Notes: a model not told the origin generated them from the sequence alone. DNA of 64,000 nt from CALROG01 sp943369755 (GCA_943369755.1 CALROG020000006.1:1-64000), one strand, 5' to 3'; shown: positions 51,076 to 59,916, counted from the first letter of the stretch. Translations and numbers: made by a program.

Positions 51076-51675
51076 ATGGAACCGTTCGTCTCCGAAAAGC
51101 GCTCTTGGGAACGCAAGGACGTCGCCGCGCTGCTGGTCTCTACCTCAGCACTGGCCGAGCTGGATGCAGACACCGCGCTGGCCGTGGTCAAGCTCATGCG
51201 CCTGCAGCGCTACAAAGAAGGCGACGTGATCATTCAAGAGGGTGCGGCGAACACCAGCTTTTTGGTGCTGCTGCTGCGCGGTGAAGTAGTGGTCGCGAAC
51301 GAAGGGGTGTCCAAAGCTGATTCGCTGGTGCTGGGCGTGGTGGGGCCTGGCAGCGTGATTGGTGAGATGGGCCTGTTTGACGGCGAGCCGCGTTCGGCCA
51401 CCTGCAAAGCGTCTACGGATGTGGACGCCGCGCTGCTGTCGCGTGAGGCGCTGAGCGAGTTGTCTCTCACCAGCCCGCTACAGGCCAACAAGCTGCTTGC
51501 CATATTGTTGGCGCGGCTTACCAACCGGCTGCGCAGCATCAGCAAGAAGCTGCGCCAGGCTGACCGCGTCAACTCCGCCCTGAACCACGAGCTGAGCCAG
51601 CTCAAAGCCGCCGCGACTGCCAGCGCCAAACCCAAGGAGCCCCCGCCTCCGGAAAGCGGCATGATCCTTTTGTGA
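51076..51675 (+). CDS. Cyclic-nucleotide-binding domain protein, paralogue 2
   Basis: The protein has 199 residues from MEPFVSEKRSWERKDVAALL; the frame upstream to 51028 overlaps paralogue 1. The cassette GSVIGEMGLFDGEPRSATCK keeps the Glu and Arg of cNMP binding. A coiled-coil tail (SISKKLRQADRVNSALNHEL) ends in a Pro-rich segment (KEPPPPESGMILL). It arose by tandem duplication with the gene before it and has no DNA-binding domain. Confidence 0.85.
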   Translation: MEPFVSEKRSWERKDVAALLVSTSALAELDADTALAVVKLMRLQRYKEGDVIIQEGAANTSFLVLLLRGEVVVANEGVSKADSLVLGVVGPGSVIGEMGLFDGEPRSATCKASTDVDAALLSREALSELSLTSPLQANKLLAILLARLTNRLRSISKKLRQADRVNSALNHELSQLKAAATASAKPKEPPPPESGMILL

Positions 51676-51688
51676 ACGCTGCAGGCCC

Positions 51689-52471
51689 TTACTTGCCAAC
51701 CAGCTGGTTCAGTTTCTCCGCCTCAAAGCACTCTTTGCGGGCCGCGCCCTCGGGCACGCAATCGCCCGGACCGCCGGCGTCGCGCATGGCGGAAAGCTTT
51801 TCAATGGCCTGCCAGAGCAGCGCGATCTGGTGCTCCTGCCCGGCGGCGCTGTCAATCAAGCCCTTCATGGCCTGGCTCAAGGGATCATCTTCCAGCGTGA
51901 TGCCGTAGGCCGAGAACTTGGGCTCCTGGTGGGTCACGTCAGCGCTGGCCCCCTCTTTGGAAGGAATGATGCGTGCCGGAATACCCACGGCCGTGGCCCC
52001 GGCGGGCACCGGCTTGATCACCACCGCATTGCTGCCAATCTTGGCACCGTCACCCACCAAGAAGCCTCCCAGCACCTTGGCCCCCGCACTTACCACCACA
52101 TCGCGGCCCAGTGTGGGGTGGCGTTTTTCACCTTTGTACAGCGAGGTGCCGCCCAGCGTGACGCCCTGGTAGATGGTGCAGCCGTCGCCGATTTCAGCCG
52201 TCTCGCCCACCACCACGCCCATGGCGTGGTCAAAGAACACCCGGTTGCCGATCTTCGCGCCGGGGTGAATTTCAATGCCGGTAAAAAAGCGTGCGAGATT
52301 GGAGACAAAGCGCCCCGGCCATTTAAGGCCATGGGTCCAGAACCAGTGGGCCGGACGGTGCAGCCAGATCGCGTGCAGGCCGGGGTAACACGTGATCACC
52401 TCCCAGGTGCTGCGCGCAGCCGGGTCGCGGTCAAGAATGCACTGAATGTCGGAACGCATGCGGGTAAACAT
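51689..52471 (-). CDS. cysE: Serine O-acetyltransferase
   Basis: The 260-residue enzyme makes O-acetylserine for cysteine synthesis. It is the short, CysE-like hexapeptide-repeat type: FDHAMGVVVGETAEIGDGCT and YQGVTLGGTSLYKGEKRHPT carry the catalytic His/Asp region, followed by left-handed beta-helix repeats (VVSAGAKVLGGFLVGDGAKI). The C-terminal 50 residues are an extra helical tail. It is convergent with paralogue 2. Confidence 0.93.
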   Translation of the reverse strand: MFTRMRSDIQCILDRDPAARSTWEVITCYPGLHAIWLHRPAHWFWTHGLKWPGRFVSNLARFFTGIEIHPGAKIGNRVFFDHAMGVVVGETAEIGDGCTIYQGVTLGGTSLYKGEKRHPTLGRDVVVSAGAKVLGGFLVGDGAKIGSNAVVIKPVPAGATAVGIPARIIPSKEGASADVTHQEPKFSAYGITLEDDPLSQAMKGLIDSAAGQEHQIALLWQAIEKLSAMRDAGGPGDCVPEGAARKECFEAEKLNQLVGK

Positions 52472-52480
52472 GCAAAGAGT

Positions 52481-53224
52481 CTAGCCTCTTGCCTTGGCGG
52501 CTGCCTCGCACATTGCTTTCGCAACACCACGCAGGATGTGGACTTCTTCCGGTGTCACCTGCGCGCGGTTGAAAAGCTGGTTAAGGCGCGGCATCAGTTT
52601 TTTGGGTGCAGCGGGGTCCAGGAAGCCAATGTCCACCAGGGAACGCTCCCAATGCGCCAGCAGGCCAGCGACAGCCTGGGCGTCGGCGGCACCGTCCGTT
52701 CGCTCTGAACTGCCTGTCCTGAGCAATGTAGAACCCCCAAACCCACCTAACGCCATGCGCCATTCATAGGCCACCACCTGGATCGCCGCGCCCAGATTCA
52801 GCGAACCAAACGTCGGGTTGGTGGAGATGCTCAGGCAGGTATGGCAACGGTACACGTCGTCATTGCTCATGCCAAAACGCTCCGAGCCAAACAAAAAAGC
52901 CACGCTGTGGCCTTGCGGAGCCAGCGCCGCAAAGTGCTCGCGGGGCGTCACCGTGGGCGGCCCGAAGTCGCGCGGCGTCATGGCGGTGGCGCACAGGTGA
53001 GTGACGCCGTCCAGCGCTTCGTCCAGCGTGGCCACGATGCGGGCACGCTCCAGCACATCCAGCGCCCCACTGGCGCGCTGGATCGTCTCTTCCCGGCGCA
53101 ACACGTTGGGCCAGCGCGGCGCCACCAGCACCAGGTCGTCAAACGCCATGACCTTCATGGCCCGCGCCGCCGCGCCCACATTGCCGGCGTGGCTGGTGTT
53201 CAGGAGGATGAAACGTGTCTGCAT
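52481..53224 (-). CDS. trmJ: tRNA (cytidine/uridine-2'-O-)-methyltransferase TrmJ
   Basis: The protein has 247 residues from MQTRFILLNTSHAGNVGAAA, a typical SPOUT start; the frame to 53338 is too long. It methylates position 32 of tRNA. SVAFLFGSERFGMSNDDVYR and SLNLGAAIQVVAYEWRMA are the SAM-knot motifs. A stretch in the second half (GGSTLLRTGSSERTDG) looks derived from a degenerate TTCGACAAGCTCAGG-type repeat. It is divergent from suhB. Confidence 0.92.
   Translation of the reverse strand: MQTRFILLNTSHAGNVGAAARAMKVMAFDDLVLVAPRWPNVLRREETIQRASGALDVLERARIVATLDEALDGVTHLCATAMTPRDFGPPTVTPREHFAALAPQGHSVAFLFGSERFGMSNDDVYRCHTCLSISTNPTFGSLNLGAAIQVVAYEWRMALGGFGGSTLLRTGSSERTDGAADAQAVAGLLAHWERSLVDIGFLDPAAPKKLMPRLNQLFNRAQVTPEEVHILRGVAKAMCEAAAKARG
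52694..52736 (-). repeat. Degenerate TTCGACAAGCTCAGG-family repeat inside trmJ
   Basis: CCGTTCGCTCTGAACTGCCT, then GTCCTGAGCAATGTAGAACC resembles the nrtB element with several changes. It is read through in frame between conserved TrmJ segments. The assignment is tentative. Confidence 0.4.
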
Positions 53225-53310
53225 GGGGTTTGATTGTCGCTTTATGGGAAAATACGCCCCATTCGCGCCCCCGCATCGTCGGCCCGGCCCCTCAGCTCTT
53301 CGATCAGTTG

Positions 53311-53334
53311 GGGACAGAACCAAAGATCTGTCCC
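53311..53334 (+). promoter_or_regulatory. Hairpin before suhB
   Basis: GGGACAGA-ACCAAAGA-TCTGTCCC is a perfect 8-bp stem with an 8-nt loop, ending 18 bp before the suhB start. It may act in the leader, or be a remnant of a REP-like GGGGACAG element. Confidence 0.5.
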
Positions 53335-53352
53335 TCAAGGTTTCAACAATTC

Positions 53353-54258
53353 ATGTCGTCCCCAAACCTGCACCCCATGCTCAACGTGGCCGTCAAGGCC
53401 GCCCGCGCCGCTGGCGCGATCATCAACCGCGCTGCGCTGGACGTGGAGGCTGTGCGAATCTCGCAAAAGCAGGTGAATGACTTCGTTACCGAAGTCGATC
53501 ACGCCAGCGAAGCCACCATCATCGAGACGCTTCTCACCGCTTACCCCGACCACGGCATACTGGCCGAAGAATCGGGCCAGCAGCATGGCAACGCCAGCTC
53601 CGATTCAATCTGGATCATCGACCCGCTGGACGGCACCACCAACTTCATTCACGGCTTCCCGGTTTACTGCGTCAGCATTGCGCTGGCCGTGAAGGGCAAG
53701 GTTGAGCAGGCGGTAATTTTTGACCCCAGCCGAAACGACCTTTTCACCGCCACCAAAGGGCGCGGCGCCTACATGAACGAGCGGCGCATCCGGGTGAGCA
53801 AGCGCACCCAGCTCAACCAGTGCCTGATTTCCACCGGCTTCCCGTTCCGCCCGGGCGACAACTTCCAGAACTACCTGGCCATGATGGCCGACGTAATGCA
53901 GCGCACCGCCGGCCTGCGCCGCCCCGGTGCCGCAGCGCTCGACCTCGCCTATGTGGCGGCCGGCTTTACCGACGGCTTCTTTGAAACCGGCCTGTCGCCC
54001 TGGGACGTGGCTGCAGGTTCGCTGCTGGTCACGGAGGCTGGTGGCCTGATCGGCAACTTCACCGGCGAGTCTGAGTTCATGGAACAGCGCGAGTGCCTGG
54101 CCGCCAACCCGCGCATCTATGGCCAGTTGGTCCCCATCCTGCACAAATACAGCAAGTTCGCCAGCGCCGGTGAAAAGGCCGCCGTGCGCGAAGCCACCAC
54201 CACCCTGAGCGTGCACGCCGGCAGCCCGGCAGCCACAGGCGGCGACGCGCCGTTCTGA
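53353..54258 (+). CDS. suhB: Inositol-1-monophosphatase family protein
   Basis: The protein has 302 residues from MSSPNLHPMLNVAVKAARAA; Met at 53377 is the alternative. The metal site is complete: ILAEESGQ, WIIDPLDGTTNFIHGFP and SPWDVAAGSLLVTEAGG. SuhB proteins hydrolyse inositol phosphates and also help rRNA antitermination. The C-terminal 45 residues are a charged extension. It is divergent from trmJ and followed by mutS after 8 bp. Confidence 0.93.
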   Translation: MSSPNLHPMLNVAVKAARAAGAIINRAALDVEAVRISQKQVNDFVTEVDHASEATIIETLLTAYPDHGILAEESGQQHGNASSDSIWIIDPLDGTTNFIHGFPVYCVSIALAVKGKVEQAVIFDPSRNDLFTATKGRGAYMNERRIRVSKRTQLNQCLISTGFPFRPGDNFQNYLAMMADVMQRTAGLRRPGAAALDLAYVAAGFTDGFFETGLSPWDVAAGSLLVTEAGGLIGNFTGESEFMEQRECLAANPRIYGQLVPILHKYSKFASAGEKAAVREATTTLSVHAGSPAATGGDAPF

Positions 54259-54266
54259 AGCCGGCC

Positions 54267-56888
54267 ATGAAGCCCGCACCCGAGTTGAGTGCGCACACCC
54301 CCATGATGGCCCAGTACCTGGGCCTGAAGGCGGACTTCCCCGACACCCTGCTGCTGTACCGCATGGGGGACTTCTACGAGCTGTTCTGGGCTGACGCCGA
54401 GAAAGCCGCACGCCTGCTGGACATCACCCTCACCCGGCGCGGCATGTCGGCTGGCCAGCCGGTGGTGATGGCCGGTGTGCCGTTTCATTCGGTTGAGAAC
54501 TACCTGGCCCGGTTGATCAAGCTGGGCGAGTCGGTCGCCATTTGCGAACAGGTGGGCGACGTGGCCAGCGCCAAAGGCCCGGTAGAACGCAAAGTGGTGC
54601 GGGTGATCACGCCCGGCACCCTGACCGACACCGCACTGCTTGACGACAAGACCGAGTCTTACCTGCTGGCGGTTCACCAGGGCCCGCGCAACACACTGGG
54701 CCTGGCCTGGCTGAGCGTGACCCAAGGTGAACTGCACCTGGCCGAATGCGCCAGCGACGCGCTGGCAGCCTGGGTGGCCCGCATTGCGCCGAGCGAGCTG
54801 CTGTTCAGTGCCGACATCACGTCCGCATTCGAGCAGCGCCTCAAGGCACTGCGTCTGCATTTGTCGCTGTCGCTGACCCAGCGGCCCGAGTGGCAGTTTG
54901 ACGCCGCACTAGGCCAGCGCAAGCTGCAAGAGCAGCTGAAGGCCGCCAGCCTGCAAGCCTGGGGCGCTGAAGACCTGCCGCAGGCCCATGCCGCTGCCGC
55001 CGCACTGCTGGGCTTTGCCGAGCACACCCAGGGCCGGGCGCTGACCCACTTGAGCAGCCTCAAGGTGCAACGCAGCGACGAGTTGATCGATTTGCCGCAA
55101 ACCACCCGCCGCAACCTTGAACTCACCCAAACGCTGCGCGGGGAAAACGCCCCGACTTTGTTCTCGCTGCTGGACAGCTGCCTGAGCGGCATGGGCAGCC
55201 GCGCCCTCAAGCGCTGGCTGCTCAGCCCCCAGCGCGACCGCGCGCAAGCGCAGCAGCGCCTGGCGGCCATCGGCGTGCTGCGCGGCGACGGCGGCCAGGG
55301 GCTGGGCCACTGGCAGGCGCTGCGTGCCGAGCTCAAGGGCGTGAGCGATGTGGAGCGTGTGACTGCCCGCACCGCGTTGCGCCAGGTGCGTCCGCGCGAG
55401 TTGCTCGCCTTGCAGCAGTCGCTACAAAAATCAGAGCGGGTCGCGCAGTATCTATGCGGGCTACAGGCCGATTTGACCTATATTTCAGGCCCGCTACAGC
55501 CGCCTGCGGGCTGCGCCGCCTTGCTGGCACGGGCGATCCTGGAAGAGCCCGCCGCGCTGCTGCGCGATGGCGGTGTGATAGCCACCGGATTTGACGCCGA
55601 GCTGGACGAGCTGCGCGCCATCCAGAACAACTGCGACGCTTTTTTACTCGACCTGGAAACCCGCGAGAAGGCCCGCACCGGCATTGCCAACCTGCGGGTG
55701 CAGTTCAACAAGGTGCACGGCTTTTACATCGAGGTGACCCAGGGCCAGGTGGACAAGGTGCCAGACGACTACCGGCGCCGCCAGACGCTTAAAAACGCCG
55801 AGCGCTTCATCACCCCCGAGCTCAAGGCCTTTGAAGACAAGGCGCTGAGCGCACAAGAGCGCGCCCTGGCGCGGGAGAAGTGGCTGTACGAGCAGTTGCT
55901 GGACCAGCTTCAGGCCTTCGTGCCCGCGCTCACACAACTGGCGCAGGCACTGGCCGCGCTCGACGCGCTGTGCGCCCTGGCCGAGCGCTCCCTCACGCTG
56001 AACTGGTGCGCGCCACAGTTCACCCGCGAGCCCTGCATTGAGATTACGGCCGGACGCCACCCAGTGGTGGAGGCAAGGCTGGGCGAGACCTCCAGCGGCA
56101 GCTTCATCGCCAACGACACCCGGCTGGGAACCAGGCAACGCATGCAGGTCATCACCGGCCCCAACATGGGCGGCAAAAGCACCTACATGCGCCAGGTGGC
56201 CATCATTTGCCTGCTGGCCAGCATTGGCAGCCATGTGCCGGCCAGCGCCTGCCGCCTGGGGCCGATGGACGCCATTCACACCCGCATTGGCGCGGCGGAC
56301 GACCTGGCCAACGCCCAGTCGACCTTCATGCTGGAGATGACCGAAGCCGCACAAATACTGCACGCTGCCACGCCGCAATCTTTGGTGCTGATGGACGAGA
56401 TCGGCCGTGGCACCAGCACCTTCGACGGGCTGGCGCTGGCGAGCGGCATTGCCGCGCACCTGCACGACAAAACCCAGGCCTTCACCCTGTTTGCCACCCA
56501 CTACTTTGAGCTGACCGAGTTCCCGGCAAAGCATCACGCGGCGGTGAATGTGCATGTGAGCGCCACCGAGTCTGGCAGCGACATCGTGTTCCTGCACGAG
56601 ATTCAGGCCGGCCCGGCCAGTCGCAGCTACGGCATTCAGGTGGCGCGGCTGGCAGGCATCCCTGCGGCGGTGGTCAACCACGCCCGGCACGCCCTGGCGG
56701 CACTGGAGAACCAGCAAAGTGCAAGCCGCGAGCAGGTAGACTTGTTCGCCGCACCGCCTGCGGCCAGCGACGCAGGGCCGTCACCCGCAGAAGCTGCACT
56801 GGCCGCGCTGGACCCCGACGCCCTGAGCCCGCGCGAAGCGCTTGATGCGTTGTACGCCTTGAAGAAAAAGCTACCGGAGAAGAAATGA
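54267..56888 (+). CDS. mutS: DNA mismatch repair protein MutS
   Basis: The protein has 873 residues, a normal length. The mismatch-binding domain keeps the Phe-X-Glu motif (YRMGDFYELFWADAEKAARL). The ATPase domain has GPNMGGKSTYMRQ, VLMDEIGRGTSTFDGLALAS, and TLFATHYFELTEF. Residues about 386-407, in the core/lever region, are encoded by an inverted copy of repeat family A, so this part differs from other MutS proteins though the frame is intact. Its stop overlaps the next gene. Confidence 0.96.
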   Translation: MKPAPELSAHTPMMAQYLGLKADFPDTLLLYRMGDFYELFWADAEKAARLLDITLTRRGMSAGQPVVMAGVPFHSVENYLARLIKLGESVAICEQVGDVASAKGPVERKVVRVITPGTLTDTALLDDKTESYLLAVHQGPRNTLGLAWLSVTQGELHLAECASDALAAWVARIAPSELLFSADITSAFEQRLKALRLHLSLSLTQRPEWQFDAALGQRKLQEQLKAASLQAWGAEDLPQAHAAAAALLGFAEHTQGRALTHLSSLKVQRSDELIDLPQTTRRNLELTQTLRGENAPTLFSLLDSCLSGMGSRALKRWLLSPQRDRAQAQQRLAAIGVLRGDGGQGLGHWQALRAELKGVSDVERVTARTALRQVRPRELLALQQSLQKSERVAQYLCGLQADLTYISGPLQPPAGCAALLARAILEEPAALLRDGGVIATGFDAELDELRAIQNNCDAFLLDLETREKARTGIANLRVQFNKVHGFYIEVTQGQVDKVPDDYRRRQTLKNAERFITPELKAFEDKALSAQERALAREKWLYEQLLDQLQAFVPALTQLAQALAALDALCALAERSLTLNWCAPQFTREPCIEITAGRHPVVEARLGETSSGSFIANDTRLGTRQRMQVITGPNMGGKSTYMRQVAIICLLASIGSHVPASACRLGPMDAIHTRIGAADDLANAQSTFMLEMTEAAQILHAATPQSLVLMDEIGRGTSTFDGLALASGIAAHLHDKTQAFTLFATHYFELTEFPAKHHAAVNVHVSATESGSDIVFLHEIQAGPASRSYGIQVARLAGIPAAVVNHARHALAALENQQSASREQVDLFAAPPAASDAGPSPAEAALAALDPDALSPREALDALYALKKKLPEKK
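55421..55487 (-). repeat. Interspersed palindromic repeat, family A, copy 6 (in mutS)
   Basis: The copy is inverted: GTCGCTACAAAAATCAGAGC, GGGTCGCGCAGTATCTATGC, GGGCTACAGGCCGATTTGAC. It matches the sensor-kinase copy along its whole length but is read in a different frame. Confidence 0.8.
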
Positions 56889-57712
56889 CCTACTGCGTCG
56901 CCATGAAACTCAACGCCGGCCTGGTGTTCCTGTCGGACTCGCGCACCAACGCCGGGCTGGACAACATCAGCACCTTTCGCAAAATGATCGTCTACGAGAA
57001 GCCGGGCGACCGCTTCATGGTGCTGCTGTCGGCGGGCAACCTGGGCATTGCGCAGTCGGTGCGCGAGATTTTGCAGATCGAGCAGCTCAAGGAACACGAT
57101 GGTGACGAAGCCATCACCATCTGGAACGCCAAAAGCATGTTCGACGCTGCCCGCGTGCTGGGCAGCGCCGTGCGCCATGTGTATGACCGCGACGCCTCGG
57201 CACTGAAGCACGCAGGCGTGGAGTTCAACGTGTCGCTGATCTTTGGCGGCCAGATCAAAGGCGAGGGCATGCGCCTGTTCAACGTTTACTCGGCCGGCAA
57301 CTTCATCGAAGCCACACCCGAGACGCCGTACTTTCAGGTAGGTGAGTCCAAATACGGCAAGCCGGTGCTTGACCGGGTCATCACGCCCGACACGCCGCTG
57401 GACGAGGCCGCCAAATGCGCGCTGGTGTCGATGGACTCGACCATGAAGTCCAACCTGTCGGTGGGCCTGCCGCTGGACCTGGTGGTGTACGAAGCCAACC
57501 GGCTTGAGAGCGACAAGGTCATCTGTATTGATGCTGACAACCCGTACTACCAGATGCTGCACAACACCTGGGGCCAGAAGCTGCGCGAAGTATTTGACAG
57601 CCTGGACGACCCGGTGTGGAACGGCGGCCATACCGACACGCCCCTCAAACTGGAAACCGGGCGGCACAAGGCGCTGAAGAAGATTTCGCGGCCTGAAGAA
57701 AAACTGATCTGA
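56885..57712 (+). CDS. Anbu-type proteasome homologue (Ntn hydrolase)
   Basis: The protein has 275 residues. It begins MTYCVAMKLNAGLVFLSDSR, then TNAGLDNISTFRKMIV, the start of the Anbu (ancestral beta subunit) family. After Met removal Thr1 would be the nucleophile, with Asp17 (FLSDSR) and a Lys near 32 (FRKM) as in proteasome beta subunits. It is not the HslV-like BPH type. Anbu is usually found beside a transglutaminase-like, an alpha-E and an ATP-grasp gene; none is seen here. Its start overlaps the mutS stop (ATGA). Confidence 0.87.
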   Translation: MTYCVAMKLNAGLVFLSDSRTNAGLDNISTFRKMIVYEKPGDRFMVLLSAGNLGIAQSVREILQIEQLKEHDGDEAITIWNAKSMFDAARVLGSAVRHVYDRDASALKHAGVEFNVSLIFGGQIKGEGMRLFNVYSAGNFIEATPETPYFQVGESKYGKPVLDRVITPDTPLDEAAKCALVSMDSTMKSNLSVGLPLDLVVYEANRLESDKVICIDADNPYYQMLHNTWGQKLREVFDSLDDPVWNGGHTDTPLKLETGRHKALKKISRPEEKLI

Positions 57713-57717
57713 ACGCT

Positions 57718-58521
57718 GTGTCCCTGATCATTTTTTCCCACGCCAACAGCTTCCCGGCCGCGACCTACGGCGTTTTGTTCAAAAGCCTGCGTTCGCGCGG
57801 CTACAGCGTCAAGGCAATCGACAAATTCGGGCATGACCCGAAGTACCCCGTCACCAACAACTGGCCGCACCTGGTGCAGCAGTTAAGCGAGCTGGCCAGG
57901 CGTGAGACCGACAAAACCGGTGAACCGGCCTGGCTGGTTGGGCACTCGCTCGGAGGTTTTTTGAGCCTGATGTGCGCCGCCCGCCACCCCGAGCTTGCCA
58001 AAGGGCTGCTGCTGATCGACTCGCCCATCCTGGGGGGCTGGCGCGCCACCACGCTGGGCGTGATCAAGCGCACCCAGCTCGTGGGCTCGGTGTCGCCCGG
58101 TTCGGTGAGTCGGCGGCGCAAGTTCAGTTGGCCCGACGCCGCCGCCGTGCTGGAACACTTGCGCCACAAAAAAGCCTTTGCCAAGTGGGAGCCGCAGGTG
58201 CTGGCCGACTATGTGCAGCACGGCACCCATGACGCGGGAGGCCAACGGGTGCTGAGCTTTGACCGTGACATTGAAACCGCGATCTACAACACCCTGCCCG
58301 ACAATCTGGACCGCCTGCTCAAGCGCCATCCGCTCAAATGCCCCGCCGCCTTCATTGGCGGCATCCGCTCGCATGAAATGAAGCAGGTTGGCATGACCAT
58401 GACCGAGCAGGTCGTAAAGGGCCGCATCATGATGCTGGACGGCAGCCACCTGTTCCCGATGGAAAAGCCACTGGCCACTGCCGCGGCCATTGAAGCCAGC
58501 CTGCGCGGCATGGCGGCCTGA
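57718..58521 (+). CDS. Alpha/beta hydrolase
   Basis: The protein has 267 residues from GTG 57718. The nucleophile elbow is GHSLGG (Ser near residue 76), the oxyanion HAN lies at residues 8-10, and DGSHLFPMEKP holds the likely catalytic His near the end. The substrate is unknown. It is 5 bp after the Anbu gene and probably co-transcribed. Confidence 0.85.
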   Translation: MSLIIFSHANSFPAATYGVLFKSLRSRGYSVKAIDKFGHDPKYPVTNNWPHLVQQLSELARRETDKTGEPAWLVGHSLGGFLSLMCAARHPELAKGLLLIDSPILGGWRATTLGVIKRTQLVGSVSPGSVSRRRKFSWPDAAAVLEHLRHKKAFAKWEPQVLADYVQHGTHDAGGQRVLSFDRDIETAIYNTLPDNLDRLLKRHPLKCPAAFIGGIRSHEMKQVGMTMTEQVVKGRIMMLDGSHLFPMEKPLATAAAIEASLRGMAA

Positions 58522-58559
58522 ACCCACGGGCCATCAAGCTACAGGCGTTTGGCACCCGC

Positions 58560-59384
58560 TCAGGCCGCCCACTTGACCCAACCGCTCCAGGCAGTAGCCA
58601 GCACCACAATGCCAAAGGCAATGCGGTACCAGGCAAAGGGCACAAAACTGTGGGTGGCGATGTAGCGCAGCAGCCAGCGCACGCACAACCAGGCGCTGAG
58701 AAACGAGAACACCAGGCCCACGCCGAACATCGGCAAGTCTGCCATCGACAAAATGGCGCGCTCTTTGCACAAGCTGTAGGCACCCGCCCCCACCAGCGTG
58801 GGAATGGCCAGGTAGAAGCTGAAGTCGGTGGCGGCCTTGCGGCTCAAGCCCAGCAGCATGCCCCCAATGATGGTGGCACCACTGCGGCTGGTGCCGGGGA
58901 TCATGGCCAGGCACTGCACCAGGCCCAGCTTGATGGCGTCCAGCGGGCTCATCTCGTCCACATCGTTGATGCGCACCGCCACCTGTTGGCGCTTTTCGGC
59001 CCAAAGGATGATGAAGCCGCCGACAATGAAGGCCGTGGCCACCACCTCGGGCGTGAACAGGTTGGCCTTGATGGCTTTGCCAAACAGCAGACCCAGGATG
59101 ACAGCCGGTACAAATGCAATCAGCACATTGAGTGCGAAGCGTTGCGCCTGGCGCTCGGTGGGCAGCGCCACCAGGGTGCTGCGAATCTTTTGCCAGTAAA
59201 CAATGATCACCGCCAAAATCGCGCCGGTCTGGATCGCAATGTCAAAGACCTTGGCCTTTTCATCGTCAAAACCCAGCAGCGCGCCGGCCAGAATCAGGTG
59301 CCCGGTGCTGGACACCGGCAAAAACTCGGTCAGGCCCTCGACCACGCCCATGATGGCGGCCTTGGCCAGCAGTACAACATCCAC
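58560..59384 (-). CDS. uppP: Undecaprenyl-diphosphatase
   Basis: This 274-residue membrane enzyme recycles undecaprenyl pyrophosphate for peptidoglycan synthesis. GLTEFLPVSSTGHLILAGAL and MIPGTSRSGATIIGGMLLGL are the two active-site motifs of the UppP/BacA family. Several hydrophobic helices follow. It is convergent with the hydrolase gene. Confidence 0.95.
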   Translation of the reverse strand: MDVVLLAKAAIMGVVEGLTEFLPVSSTGHLILAGALLGFDDEKAKVFDIAIQTGAILAVIIVYWQKIRSTLVALPTERQAQRFALNVLIAFVPAVILGLLFGKAIKANLFTPEVVATAFIVGGFIILWAEKRQQVAVRINDVDEMSPLDAIKLGLVQCLAMIPGTSRSGATIIGGMLLGLSRKAATDFSFYLAIPTLVGAGAYSLCKERAILSMADLPMFGVGLVFSFLSAWLCVRWLLRYIATHSFVPFAWYRIAFGIVVLATAWSGWVKWAA

Positions 59385-59448
59385 ACGCGCTCCTTGAGTG
59401 ACGCGCGATTATCACCGCCGCGACCACAAGGCCGCAGTGCATGTGCAG

Positions 59449-59916
59449 CTAAACCAGCTGCGCGGAACGCGGCGTTGCACCCCGCAGGTAGATCAGGCAG
59501 CCCAGCTCGCTGGTGCTGTCGGCGTCGAGCACACCGGCGCGCACCATGTGGAACCCGCCCGGCCCCAGATCCACCGTGCCGCCAATGCGCAATTGCCCCT
59601 GGATCACCACACATTCCTCGTCCACCGGGTGGCGGTGCGCAGGCAGTACCGCGCCTGGCGCAAATCGCAACAAGTACGACATGACTTCGCCGCTGCGTTG
59701 CAGAATTTTGCGATCGATGCCGGGCAGCAACACATGCCAATCGCCTTCGCTTACGGAGGTTGCGACATGATGTTGTACCGAGTCGGCGGCAATGCGCTTC
59801 ATCAGGTTTGAGCGCAGGCGCTGCAGCGCGACCTCATCCATGGCTTCGTCGGGCCGTTGGGCTGTGTTCAGCGCGTCAATGATGTCGCTGCTGAGAGATT
59901 CGTCGCGCTCGTTCAT
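59449..59916 (-). CDS. Cupin anti-sigma factor, ChrR-like
   Basis: The protein has 155 residues. The C-terminal cupin (LRFAPGAVLPAHRHPVDEEC; RIGGTVDLGPGGFHMVRAG) has a plausible metal set (His94, His96, Glu100/101, His123). The N-terminal part binds the sigma factor in ChrR proteins but lacks the zinc-binding Cys pair, so its zinc site appears to be absent. Its ATG overlaps the sigma stop by 4 bp. ChrR partners respond to singlet oxygen or organic hydroperoxide; the signal here is not known. Confidence 0.8.
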   Translation of the reverse strand: MNERDESLSSDIIDALNTAQRPDEAMDEVALQRLRSNLMKRIAADSVQHHVATSVSEGDWHVLLPGIDRKILQRSGEVMSYLLRFAPGAVLPAHRHPVDEECVVIQGQLRIGGTVDLGPGGFHMVRAGVLDADSTSELGCLIYLRGATPRSAQLV

